NCBI GenBank assembly: GCA_910578145.1 | Contig: CAJTPJ010000001.1 | Location: forward strand, 144,944-208,943 | From: an uncultured Christensenella sp. | GTDB taxonomy: Bacteria > Bacillota > Clostridia > Christensenellales > Borkfalkiaceae | Direction of reading: 5' to 3' | DNA: 64,000 nt | Shown here: positions 25,364-32,740 of the stretch, in pieces | Numbering within the stretch: position 1 is the stretch's first letter | Layout of the letters: every line of letters begins with the position of its first letter | Notes under the pieces: model-generated | Seen by the model: only the letters and a program-made list of their open reading frames with translations | Database searches by the model: none | Told to the model about the DNA's origin: nothing | Program-made: the position numbers and the translations under genes

Positions 25364-25432
25364 TTACTTCATTTCTCGATAACACCATACAATTGTATAT
25401 ATTGCCATAAGCCATAAGAGAATGATAAACAT
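25364..25432 (-). CDS. Tiny hydrophobic peptide 1 (22 residues)
   Basis: ORF of 22 residues beginning MFIILLWLMAIYTIVWCY and ending REMK: one hydrophobic helix with a charged C-terminus. AAAGGAG lies 10 bases upstream of the ATG, which starts 41 bp after the integrase stop. It shares the MFI-L-I start and layout with the peptide at 25266-25331, so a duplicated tiny membrane peptide is plausible. Confidence 0.45.
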   Translation of the reverse strand: MFIILLWLMAIYTIVWCYREMK

Positions 25433-25472
25433 TTCCTTGATACTCCTTTAAAAAATAGTGTAATTTTGCGTT

Positions 25473-26684
25473 TTATAAACTGTCGATTTTGTCTTTCAGA
25501 ATGTCTATGCCGTTCTTTGATATAGCAAGATAATATTGCTCTGTAACACGCCCTGAACCGTGCCCCATTTGCTTACAAAGTAAATGAGTAGGGGTATTAA
25601 GCTCTGCAAGCCGTGTGCCGTATGTATGGCGTAAGTAATGGAATTTAAAGCTAATTCCCAAAGTTTGTTTAATCATTCGGGCGTGATACTTCATAGAGTT
25701 TACAGTTTGAATTTTGCCGTTGGGAAGAGTATTTACAAGAATTACGGAAGCGGTTAAGTTGCCGTTTGTATTCACAATCATTGTTTGATTTTGCTTTCTT
25801 TGGGCTGTGAGTGTTTTCTCTGCTTGTTGGTATTGCTCGTAGGCTTTGAGTAGGTACTCTTTCAATTTTTCATTCATAAAAATTGTGCGCTTTGCGTTTC
25901 GGGTTTTAAGCGGTACTAATTTAATAAGTCCTTCCTGATATTGCATTTGTCGTTCAATTCTTATAGAGTTGTTTTCAAAGTCTATATCGTTCCATTTAAG
26001 CCCGTAGCATTCGTTTATACGCATTCCGCAGTATCTACCAAGCATATAAGCTGTTTCCGCATTAGTGCCTTTAAAATAGCTGTCAAGGCTGTCTAATTCG
26101 CTCTGATTGAATACTACAATATCTGTGTCTTCGTCAATCTTCATTTTCGGCATAGAAATTTTTGTGCTTTTGTTTACGCAAAGCGTATTATAAATTTCTA
26201 TATCAAGATAATTTCTTGAATAGGCTTGCCCGAAGATAAGGTAAAACATTTTCAAAAAACTTTCGACGTACTTAAAGGCTCTGCCCTCGTCATAGTAGAG
26301 GTGGGAAAGATAGTCGGTAATTTCCGATACGCTTATATCGTCTATAAAGCGTTTGCCGAATTTACTTTCTAAATGGTTTTTCCATAGGCTATCTTGTTTT
26401 TTGATAGTGGAATAGGCTTTGCCTGTTCTGCCTGATTGACAGTATTCCTTATAGACTTCTTTAACGGTCATTCTGGGCTTTTCTTTCTTGTTGCTGTTTA
26501 AATGTGCTGTGCGTATTGCAGTTTCCCTTGCTTTGGTTGCGCTCTGTTTTGTTTTGAGAAGATTACCGAATTCATCTTTTGTTTTTCTCGTATCAATTAT
26601 TCTGCCGTTTACGGTAATTCTGAAACGGAAAGCCCAAAAGCCATTAGGTAACTGAAATACTCCTGAATTGTTGATTTTTGGCAT
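25473..26684 (-). CDS. Tyrosine recombinase / integrase, ICE-phage type
   Basis: Site-specific recombinase of 403 residues. It has an N-terminal arm-binding-like beta region (~10-70, with NGFWAFRFR), a SAM-like core-binding domain (~75-180) and a C-terminal catalytic domain (~200-400). Catalytic residues are visible: Arg in GRYCGMRINE, His-x-x-Arg in FHYLRHTYGTRL, His in QMGHGSGRV, and the nucleophile Tyr in TEQYYLA. Length and layout match Int of Tn916-like elements and temperate phages. The tiny peptides follow it. It is the likeliest enzyme for element integration or excision. Confidence 0.92.
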   Translation of the reverse strand: MPKINNSGVFQLPNGFWAFRFRITVNGRIIDTRKTKDEFGNLLKTKQSATKARETAIRTAHLNSNKKEKPRMTVKEVYKEYCQSGRTGKAYSTIKKQDSLWKNHLESKFGKRFIDDISVSEITDYLSHLYYDEGRAFKYVESFLKMFYLIFGQAYSRNYLDIEIYNTLCVNKSTKISMPKMKIDEDTDIVVFNQSELDSLDSYFKGTNAETAYMLGRYCGMRINECYGLKWNDIDFENNSIRIERQMQYQEGLIKLVPLKTRNAKRTIFMNEKLKEYLLKAYEQYQQAEKTLTAQRKQNQTMIVNTNGNLTASVILVNTLPNGKIQTVNSMKYHARMIKQTLGISFKFHYLRHTYGTRLAELNTPTHLLCKQMGHGSGRVTEQYYLAISKNGIDILKDKIDSL

Positions 26685-26782
26685 AAAAATGCGCTCCTTT
26701 TTGTGATTTTACTGTGAATTTTTAAAATGGTAATTTTGATATGTTTTTAATGCTGTGAAATCGATTACACAAAAAAATAAAA

Positions 26783-26822
26783 AAACAAGATAAAATCAAT
26801 GATTTTACCTTGTTTAATGCTG
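26783..26822 (-). terminator. Terminator of the tRNA-proximal integrase
   Basis: On the minus strand the arms AAACAAGGTAAAATC/GATTTTATCTTGTTT (one G-U pair) are followed by a long T-rich tract, 26771-26787. Confidence 0.75.
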
Positions 26823-26948
26823 ATTTTATTGAGTTTTATCACCGTTATTCAACAAAGCTGAATTAATCGGTTCACGATACCATACAAGACGAGGTTCTTC
26901 TTGAAGCTTGTTTTTTATCGTTTTTGAATAGAATTATGAAAGGTATAA

Positions 26949-27935
26949 TTACTTCATTTTTAACTTTTTACTTTTTAAATTCAATTGTGTAAGCGGTGAA
27001 ACCTTATCATAGCCTTTTGCAATTTCTGCATTAAAAATTTCACAATAATGCCGTGTCATATCAAGAGTACTATGCCCTAATAGCTTTTGAAGCGTGAATG
27101 CGTTTCCACCGCAATCAATTAAATATATTTTTGCAAAAGTGTGTCTAAACAAATGAATACTTGTCTTTTTTATTCCTCTGCTTTTGTTAAACCTTTTAAC
27201 GCTACAACGTAAAGCGTTTTCTGAAAGTTCGCCACCGTATTCATCACAAAATAAAAAATCTTCGGATTCTCCGCCTCTGATACTTAAATATTCTTCAATA
27301 ATAGAAACCATTTCTGAACATAGCGGAATAACTAATGCTTTTTTATTTTTTGTATGTCGAGCGTGAATTATGTTATTTGGTAAGTCCAAATCTCGTATTT
27401 CAATACTTCTTATTGTTGAGGCACGGCAACCACAATTTACAAGTAGGTTAATTATTACCCAAGTCCGATATTCAGGGAAACGTACCTTTTTCAAATTAGG
27501 CTTTTTTAATAGTGCTTTTAATTCTTCATCGGTATAAGTTTCCTTAATAATATCTTCACCTTTGTATTTAGCAAGAGGGGGAACAGAATAGCCCTCTTGT
27601 TTACACCAATTTAAGAAAGCTCTCAATGTAATTGTGTAACTTCTTATTGTATTAGGTGATAAACCATACTCACGCATAGAAATTATCATATTTTCCATAT
27701 CGTCTTTTGTGAGTTGATTAATGTCTTTTTTTGTATCAAAATGCTTTGCAGAAGCGTTAAAATGTGAAGTATAGGCAGTAATTGTCTTTTCAACTACGCC
27801 GTAAGACTTTCTGGTTCGCAAAAATCTTTGAAACACAGTTTCTACATTTTCTATCGAATTTAATGTGATTTTATTTGATTTTTGCTTAATTTCGTGTGTT
27901 TTTGGCTTAAATTCTCTTAAAGTAGTTGTTTTCAT
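26949..27935 (-). CDS. Tyrosine recombinase, XerC/D-like
   Basis: Recombinase of 328 residues. A SAM-like N-terminal domain (~28-125) is followed by the catalytic domain (~140-310). Conserved residues: Arg in NCGCRASTIRS, His-x-x-Arg in HLFRHTFAK, His in LLGHSTLDMT, and Tyr in RHYCEI. It lies next to the intact tRNA-Pro, the usual place for an integrase that uses a tRNA 3' end. It lacks the arm-binding domain of the other recombinase. Why one 6-kb island needs two recombinases is unclear; a composite of two elements is possible. Confidence 0.92.
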   Translation of the reverse strand: MKTTTLREFKPKTHEIKQKSNKITLNSIENVETVFQRFLRTRKSYGVVEKTITAYTSHFNASAKHFDTKKDINQLTKDDMENMIISMREYGLSPNTIRSYTITLRAFLNWCKQEGYSVPPLAKYKGEDIIKETYTDEELKALLKKPNLKKVRFPEYRTWVIINLLVNCGCRASTIRSIEIRDLDLPNNIIHARHTKNKKALVIPLCSEMVSIIEEYLSIRGGESEDFLFCDEYGGELSENALRCSVKRFNKSRGIKKTSIHLFRHTFAKIYLIDCGGNAFTLQKLLGHSTLDMTRHYCEIFNAEIAKGYDKVSPLTQLNLKSKKLKMK

Positions 27936-28013
27936 CCTAAATCTCCAAGACTTTCTGGTTGCCCAAGAAGTATTTTTTATTTAGGTCTTAAAAGATATTT
28001 AAATGCAATAAAA

Positions 28014-28049
28014 AATACGATAATCATATCGATTACCGTATTTTTTAAT
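28014..28049 (-). terminator. Island-supplied terminator downstream of tRNA-Pro
   Basis: On the minus strand the arms AAAAAATACGGTAATC/GATTATCGTATTTTTT end in a T run right after the tRNA. It lies inside the island, so the element replaces the terminator it displaced. Confidence 0.75.
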
Positions 28050-28050
28050 A

Positions 28051-28097
28051 TGGTTGAGGTGACGGGACTTGAACCCACGACCTTCTGGTCCCTAACC
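28051..28097 (-). repeat. Proximal attachment site within tRNA-Pro
   Basis: The 47 bases are identical to 21836-21882. They form the 3' part of the intact tRNA-Pro gene, so integration left the tRNA functional. Confidence 0.9.
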
Positions 28098-28127
28098 AGA
28101 CGCGCTACCAAACTGCGCTACACCTCA
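28051..28127 (-). tRNA. tRNA-Pro(AGG)
   Basis: 77 bases on the minus strand with acceptor TGAGGTG/CACCTCA, D-arm GCGCAGTTTGGTAGCGC, anticodon loop TTAGGGA (anticodon AGG), T-loop TTCAAGT and encoded CCA. An A34 proline anticodon is less common than TGG. Confidence 0.93.
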
Positions 28128-28301
28128 GTATACCAATAAATTTAAAATCGCAGCCTTCGACTTAACCGAAACCGCATACAATAGCATTACACCTCGGTAA
28201 GTTGTCAACCATATAATATTATACTTAAATAAATGAAAAAAGCAAATTGTTTTAAGCGGTTTTGAAAAAAATTTTTTAAAAGGTATTGCCGTATTAATTA
28301 T

Positions 28302-28331
28302 TTTACAACGTTATAAAACATATGCTATACT
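28302..28331 (+). promoter_or_regulatory. Promoter placing mntP on a nearly leaderless transcript
   Basis: TTTACA (28302-28307), 18-bp spacer, TATACT (28326-28331). The ATG at 28338 begins only 7 bases after the -10 box, and no ribosome site is present, so the transcript is predicted to start at or next to the ATG. I see no yybP-ykoY manganese riboswitch upstream. Confidence 0.55.
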
Positions 28332-28337
28332 GTTGCT

Positions 28338-28955
28338 ATGACTTTTGGGATAATTTTGCAGATATTGCTATCGGGCGCGTCGCTTTCTATGGACGCTTTC
28401 GCCGTTTCAATATGCGACGGAATGGTTTATCGTGATTTAAACAAGCCTAAAACCGCCGCAATACCCGTAACGTTTGGTCTGTTTCAGGCGCTTATGCCCA
28501 TAATAGGCTTTTACGTAGGAATGGCGTTTATGCAGTACATAGAAGCGTTTGACCATTGGTTGGCGTTTGCCATTCTTTTAATAATAGGCGGCAAAATGAT
28601 TTTTGACGGCGCGCGCGAAATGCGTTCGCCAGAGGAAGAACTTAAACCAAAGCAGTTTTCGTTTGCCGAAGTGTTGGTGCAAGGGGTTGCAACCAGCATA
28701 GACGCGCTTGCCGTGGGTTTCAGCCTCAACACTATGTTAAGCGGCGTTGGTAACGTTCAATTATGGGCGTGGATAAGCGTGGCTATAATAGGTGTGATAA
28801 CGTTTACTATTTCGCTTTTCGGCGTAACGATAGGCGTAAGAGTGGGCAAACTTTTCAGAAAGAAAGCAAGCATTGCGGAAATAATAGGCGGAGCGGTACT
28901 AATTTTGATAGCCGTGAAAATAGTTCTGCAATTCTATGGAATAATTAGTTTCTAA
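28338..28955 (+). CDS. mntP: Manganese efflux pump MntP
   Basis: Membrane exporter of Mn2+, 205 residues with six hydrophobic helices in two repeats. Both halves contain the family hallmark: SLSMDAFAVSICDG in the first and ATSIDALAVGFSLN in the second, giving the paired membrane aspartates. A polar loop (MRSPEEELKPKQ) joins them. The length is close to that of Bacillus and E. coli MntP. It is a single gene just outside the island. Confidence 0.93.
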   Translation: MTFGIILQILLSGASLSMDAFAVSICDGMVYRDLNKPKTAAIPVTFGLFQALMPIIGFYVGMAFMQYIEAFDHWLAFAILLIIGGKMIFDGAREMRSPEEELKPKQFSFAEVLVQGVATSIDALAVGFSLNTMLSGVGNVQLWAWISVAIIGVITFTISLFGVTIGVRVGKLFRKKASIAEIIGGAVLILIAVKIVLQFYGIISF

Positions 28956-29031
28956 ACTAAACGTTTAAAACGCCCCGCGTTTATCGCAGTTTCCATAGGG
29001 AGTATTCGGTAAGCCGCAGGTTGTAGAGATT

Positions 29032-29059
29032 AAAGCGTGGCGTGGAGCCACGCTTTTTT
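29032..29059 (+). terminator. Terminator after mntP
   Basis: Perfect arms AAAGCGTGGC/GCCACGCTTT followed by TTT. Confidence 0.88.
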
Positions 29060-29208
29060 GATATTTATATTGCGTGGACAAACGAGGCTACTTGTAGCCT
29101 AGTGAGATATAGATATGTTTTATATTTCCCGCAAAATTCAATCGGTTGAGTTCTTCCATTTTTCGTGATATAATGATTGTACGATAAACAGTAATTTATA
29201 GGTGTAAG

Positions 29209-29949
29209 ATGGAATATAAAGAATATGGTTCAAAGAATAAAGATATTATAATTTTATTGCATGGTGGTGGTCTTTCTTGGTGGAATTATATAGATGAAAT
29301 AGGATTGCTTGAAGATGAATTTCACATAGTCATTCCTATACTAGATGGACATTCGAATAGCGATACAAATTTTACTTCTATTGAAAGTAATGCTTTAGAA
29401 ATAATAAATTTTATAAATGATAATTATAATGGGAAAGTAAAACTAATTGGAGGGCTATCATTAGGAGGACAAATATTGTTAGAAATACTATCTAAAAATC
29501 CTAATATATGTGAATATGCTATTGTTGAAAGTGCTTTGACAATTCCTATGAAATTTACTTATAAAATGATAGCGCCAACATTTAATTTATTATATTGTTT
29601 AATAAGTAAAAAATGGTTTTCAAAACTACAGTTTAAAAGTTTAAAACTTAAAAACAGTTTGTTTGATATGTATTATGAAGATACTTGTAAAATTACAAAA
29701 GATAATTTAATTGCTTTTATGAAGTCAAATTCTAGTTATGAAGTCAAAGATACTTTATCACATACTAGAGCAAAAGTTCTTGTATTAGTTGGAAGTAAAG
29801 AAAGACCTATTATGAAAAAATCGGCAACTAAAATTGCTGATTTAATACCAAATAGTGAACTTGATGTATTACAAGGGTATTATCATGGGGATATTAGCAT
29901 AAATCATGCAGATGATTATGTTGAGAGGGTAAAAAGATTAGTTCGTTAA
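29209..29949 (+). CDS. Alpha/beta hydrolase
   Basis: Small cytoplasmic alpha/beta-fold hydrolase of 246 residues. It has the oxyanion segment LLHGGGLSWWN, nucleophile S84 in GGLSLGGQ, and a likely catalytic histidine in YYHGDISINH near the end. The substrate is not predictable. Codon use is strongly A/T-biased, unlike the neighbouring mntP and murG, so recent acquisition is likely. It has its own promoter region and terminator. Confidence 0.8.
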   Translation: MEYKEYGSKNKDIIILLHGGGLSWWNYIDEIGLLEDEFHIVIPILDGHSNSDTNFTSIESNALEIINFINDNYNGKVKLIGGLSLGGQILLEILSKNPNICEYAIVESALTIPMKFTYKMIAPTFNLLYCLISKKWFSKLQFKSLKLKNSLFDMYYEDTCKITKDNLIAFMKSNSSYEVKDTLSHTRAKVLVLVGSKERPIMKKSATKIADLIPNSELDVLQGYYHGDISINHADDYVERVKRLVR

Positions 29950-29982
29950 ATTTCAATTTATCTTTCTAATAAAGTTTAGCTA

Positions 29983-30016
29983 AAAGCACTCGAATAAAAT
30001 GTTCGAGTGCTTTTTT
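29983..30016 (+). terminator. Terminator after the alpha/beta hydrolase
   Basis: Arms AAAGCACTCGAA/TTCGAGTGCTTT followed by a T run. A run of nine G at 30048-30056 follows in the intergenic space. Confidence 0.88.
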
Positions 30017-30098
30017 CATAATCTGAAAGCGTATCAATAAAATATTTGGGGGGGGGTCAATTCCCTATGAGAAATGCGCATTTGCGCGGGGCGTTTGG

Positions 30099-31139
30099 TT
30101 ATCTGTTTACCGTATTATAAATTTCCCTTAAAATTTTATTGTTTCCGCTTTTTATCGAACTTTTTTCAAGCGCCCTTTTCAGGTTGCCGTCGTTAAAAAC
30201 CTTATAAATTTCCTCGGTAAGCCTCTTTGCCGAAAGCTCGGTTTCTCTTAAAACCCTGCACAGCTTCATACTAAGAAAATATTCGGCGTTTTTAATTTGG
30301 TCGCCGCGGCTGCGCTTGTTTTCAAGCGGGATAAATAGCGTGGGAATTTTAAGTGCTATAAGCTCGTTTGCGGTATTAGAGCCGCACCTTGAAACAGCGG
30401 CGTCCGCACAGGCGTAAGCCAGCCCCATATCGCTTTCAAACTCAACCTGCTTATACCCGTAAATATCCGCGTTTACCCCGTTTCCCTTGCCGCAAATATG
30501 CAAAATATTAAAATCCCTGCAAACTTTGGGCGCAATTTCCCTTATAAACGCGTTAATTTTTTTAGAGCCGCTTCCGCCGCCCAACACGACGAGAGTGGGG
30601 CGCATATCCAGCCCGAAGTGCTTGCGCGCCTCTAATTTATTTCTGCCAAACAAATTTTTTCGCATAGGCGACCCCGTGCAGATGCCGCGCCCGAACGTTG
30701 CCGCCGTCTGCGGAAAGGTAGTAAGCACCTTGTTGCAACGCCTCGCAATAAACTTGTTTGCAAGCCCTGCGCTAACGTCCGATTCGTGCGTGATAACGGG
30801 AATATGCCGTTTTTTAGCGGCGAGAGCGGGAGGAACGCACGCGTAACCGCCTTTACAGAAAACGAGGTCGGGTTTAACTTCGTCAAGAATTTTACCTGCG
30901 TTTTTAATGCTTTTAAATAGCTTAAACGGCAAAGTAAGGTTGCAAAGTATTTTACCCCTTACAAATTTTGCCGCTTCGCACTCGTAAAAAGTTACGCCGT
31001 TTTTCTCGCAAATACCCTTTTCAATGCCGTTTGTGCCTATATAAGAGTATTCAAAAACGCCGTCAAGGCATTCAATGACGGCGATATTCGGTATTACGTG
31101 TCCAGCACTGCCTCCGCCGCAAAACATAATCCTCTTCAT
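30099..31139 (-). CDS. murG: UDP-GlcNAc transferase of peptidoglycan synthesis
   Basis: GT28 glycosyltransferase that adds GlcNAc to undecaprenyl-PP-MurNAc-pentapeptide, making lipid II at the inner membrane face. It has 346 residues with the N-terminal glycine-rich loop GGGSAGHV and GGYACVPPALAA, and the C-terminal donor-site motifs LGGGSGSKKIN and SRCGSNTANELIAL. It stands alone here, away from the usual mur/fts cluster. Confidence 0.93.
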   Translation of the reverse strand: MKRIMFCGGGSAGHVIPNIAVIECLDGVFEYSYIGTNGIEKGICEKNGVTFYECEAAKFVRGKILCNLTLPFKLFKSIKNAGKILDEVKPDLVFCKGGYACVPPALAAKKRHIPVITHESDVSAGLANKFIARRCNKVLTTFPQTAATFGRGICTGSPMRKNLFGRNKLEARKHFGLDMRPTLVVLGGGSGSKKINAFIREIAPKVCRDFNILHICGKGNGVNADIYGYKQVEFESDMGLAYACADAAVSRCGSNTANELIALKIPTLFIPLENKRSRGDQIKNAEYFLSMKLCRVLRETELSAKRLTEEIYKVFNDGNLKRALEKSSIKSGNNKILREIYNTVNR

Positions 31140-31201
31140 AGCAATAATATATTTCTTATCGCATAAAATTATGTAAGCGAAGCTGCTTAAATTTACGTAA
31201 T

Positions 31202-31777
31202 TTAGTTTTCTGCGGTTATGCGGGAAATTATGTTTTCGGTATAAACGCTAACTTCCTTAATAAGTTCGCCAAGAGAAACGGGAGACTTATCCTCGTTTTT
31301 AACCCAGCGCACGTAAGTTTCTATAATCCCTGCGGCAGCAAAAGTAAGGGGATAAGTTAATTTTTCGGTATTAAGCGTGGGAAACTCCTCGGCAAGCGCT
31401 TCGGCAGTTCTTTCCACAAGCACAAGTTTAAGGCGGTTTGTCACGCTTACCGCGTCGGTTGAGTAAATAAGATACCGCTTTGCCAAACGGTTATTTTCCA
31501 ACGCGTCGGATAGCTGGGTAAACATTCTGCAAATTGAGCCGTAAATATCCGTAATATCAAATTTTTCAATACATACTGAAATTCTTTCGGCAAACTCTCT
31601 TTCAATATCCACGATAACGGCGGAAACGTCGCTGTAATGTAGGTAGAAGGTAGAGCGGTTTACTTTGGCTTTATTAGTTATTTCCGAAACCGTAATTTTA
31701 TCCAAATTACTTTCAAGCATAAGCTGCATAAAAGCCGTTTTAATGTTTTCTTTCGTGCGTATAACTCTTTTATCCAT
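31202..31777 (-). CDS. TetR-family transcriptional regulator
   Basis: DNA-binding repressor of 191 residues. The N-terminal helix-turn-helix (VSEITNKAKVNRSTFYLHY, ~30-50) is the TetR signature. The C-terminal domain resembles the TetR_C group found in Dha/Bacillota regulators. The frame is open ~390 bases further upstream, but that part crosses the divergent gene and promoter. I place the start at the ATG giving MDKRVIRTKENIK. It probably acts on the divergent small membrane protein gene through the palindrome at 31794-31817. Confidence 0.85.
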   Translation of the reverse strand: MDKRVIRTKENIKTAFMQLMLESNLDKITVSEITNKAKVNRSTFYLHYSDVSAVIVDIEREFAERISVCIEKFDITDIYGSICRMFTQLSDALENNRLAKRYLIYSTDAVSVTNRLKLVLVERTAEALAEEFPTLNTEKLTYPLTFAAAGIIETYVRWVKNEDKSPVSLGELIKEVSVYTENIISRITAEN

Positions 31778-31793
31778 ACTAATATTATACAGT

Positions 31794-31846
31794 GTTATTT
31801 GCATTTGCGCAAATAACTTGACATACTTTTCAACACATTGTACAAT
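31794..31846 (+). promoter_or_regulatory. Promoter with overlapping palindromic operator
   Basis: Consensus-quality promoter TTGACA (31818-31823), 17-bp spacer, TACAAT (31841-31846). The bases directly before the -35 hold GTTATTTGC/GCAAATAAC arms (31794-31802, 31809-31817) and the overlapping palindrome ATTTGCGCAAAT. This is a natural TetR operator between divergent genes. Confidence 0.65.
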
Positions 31847-31891
31847 ATAATTGTAATTTCTGTTTAAAATCAGCGGCGGGAGGTAAGCCGT

Positions 31892-32224
31892 ATGCCATTT
31901 AAATATATAATTGTAATAGTCGGCGCGTCTTTGTTCTTTCTGCTTTTCACGCTTTATATAATCCTTTCCGTACGCGGTAAAAAGCGCGAAGCGCTTCGCA
32001 AAGAGGAAATGGAAAAAATGTATTGCGACAAAAACTTGACTACTATGGAATACGATTGCGCCGTATACGACGAGGAAACGGAAAAACTTATCCGCGACAA
32101 ACAGGCGGAAGGCGGGCAGTTGACTATAGACGAAGTAATGGCTTCGTCTTCCGACGACAACGTGTTTCAAACTGTGGAAAAAGAGGGGCTTGAAGAAATT
32201 ACGGGCAATTATAAACCGGAATAA
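31892..32224 (+). CDS. Small single-pass membrane protein
   Basis: Protein of 110 residues with an N-terminal transmembrane helix (~5-27), a basic stretch RGKKREALRKEE and an acidic cytoplasmic tail. There is no recognised family. A strong ribosome site (GGGAGGTAAG) and a near-perfect promoter suggest good expression. The divergent TetR gene suggests it is regulated. Confidence 0.75.
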   Translation: MPFKYIIVIVGASLFFLLFTLYIILSVRGKKREALRKEEMEKMYCDKNLTTMEYDCAVYDEETEKLIRDKQAEGGQLTIDEVMASSSDDNVFQTVEKEGLEEITGNYKPE

Positions 32225-32230
32225 TTTAAA

Positions 32231-32267
32231 CCGCGCGGACGAAATCGTCCGCGCGGAAATTTTTTTA
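32231..32267. terminator. Bidirectional terminator
   Basis: Arms CCGCGCGGACGA/TCGTCCGCGCGG followed by AAATTTTTTT. It serves the membrane protein gene and overlaps the stop of the convergent lipoprotein gene. Confidence 0.85.
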
Positions 32268-32675
32268 TTTCATTTTAAACTTCATAAACAAGGTTACGTG
32301 AATAAAATTTCGGGTAAGGGTAAACTCGCCGTTTTCTATTTTCGTCTTTTCCTTGAAATTAATCCCCATAACGCCTATTTCTCCTTGAAATTCACGCGTT
32401 TCAGGGTTGACCGTATATTCGCCTTTAAACGATTTTTTATCGCCGCCGTTCGGCTTAAAGCTAATTTCAAACTCTTTCGCGTTCAGCAAAGTTATATTTA
32501 TATATTCGTACTTTTCGAGTAAATCTTGTTGTCCCAGCCTTGCTTCAACGCACTCGTAGGTAGCTATATACGGTTTCGTAAGGGTTTTAAGCGAACCGCC
32601 CGTCGCCATATCGCAAGCGGGCAAAACCAGCAAAAACGCAAACAATAACGCAAAAACAAAAAATTTTCTTTTCAT
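32265..32675 (-). CDS. Small lipoprotein of unknown function
   Basis: Protein of 136 residues with a signal peptide and lipobox LPAC (cysteine 21). The mature part is beta-rich (EFEISFKPNGGDKKSFKGEY, FQGEIGVMGINF), like small lipocalin-like or META-type lipoproteins, but no family is certain. It is a single gene, with a ribosome site not obvious. Confidence 0.75.
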   Translation of the reverse strand: MKRKFFVFALLFAFLLVLPACDMATGGSLKTLTKPYIATYECVEARLGQQDLLEKYEYINITLLNAKEFEISFKPNGGDKKSFKGEYTVNPETREFQGEIGVMGINFKEKTKIENGEFTLTRNFIHVTLFMKFKMK

Positions 32676-32706
32676 AATATTTATTATTTGCAGTTTACAA
32701 AAAAAT

Positions 32707-32735
32707 AACCCCCTCGGTAAGAGGGGGGTTTTTTA
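32707..32735. terminator. Terminator after fba
   Basis: Arms AACCCCCTC/GAGGGGGGTT with T runs on both strands. It lies at the 3' end of minus-strand fba. Confidence 0.85.
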
Positions 32736-32740
32736 GGTTT

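Larger units (their letters stand above)
21836..28097. mobile_element. Integrated genomic island at tRNA-Pro (~6.2 kb)
   Basis: The element is bounded by the 47-bp direct repeat of the tRNA-Pro 3' end. It is visibly more A/T-rich than its flanks and carries two tyrosine recombinases, two tiny ORFs, two unrecognised proteins and a hairpin-rich non-coding region. No conjugation, capsid, resistance or plasmid-partition gene is recognisable. It is therefore either a minimal mobilizable or satellite-like element or a decayed remnant. Confidence 0.88.

Noticed and set aside
30048..30056. Run of nine G as a possible phase-variation switch
   Set aside because: It lies in intergenic space downstream of both flanking genes, so slippage would not affect a reading frame or a promoter that I can identify.
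31778..32170. N-terminal extension of the TetR protein
   Set aside because: It would overlap the divergent gene and both promoters, and the TetR domain begins at the internal ATG at 31777.
32190..32522. Plus-strand frame over the small lipoprotein gene
   Set aside because: It crosses a bidirectional terminator and lies opposite a lipoprotein with a clear signal peptide and lipobox.
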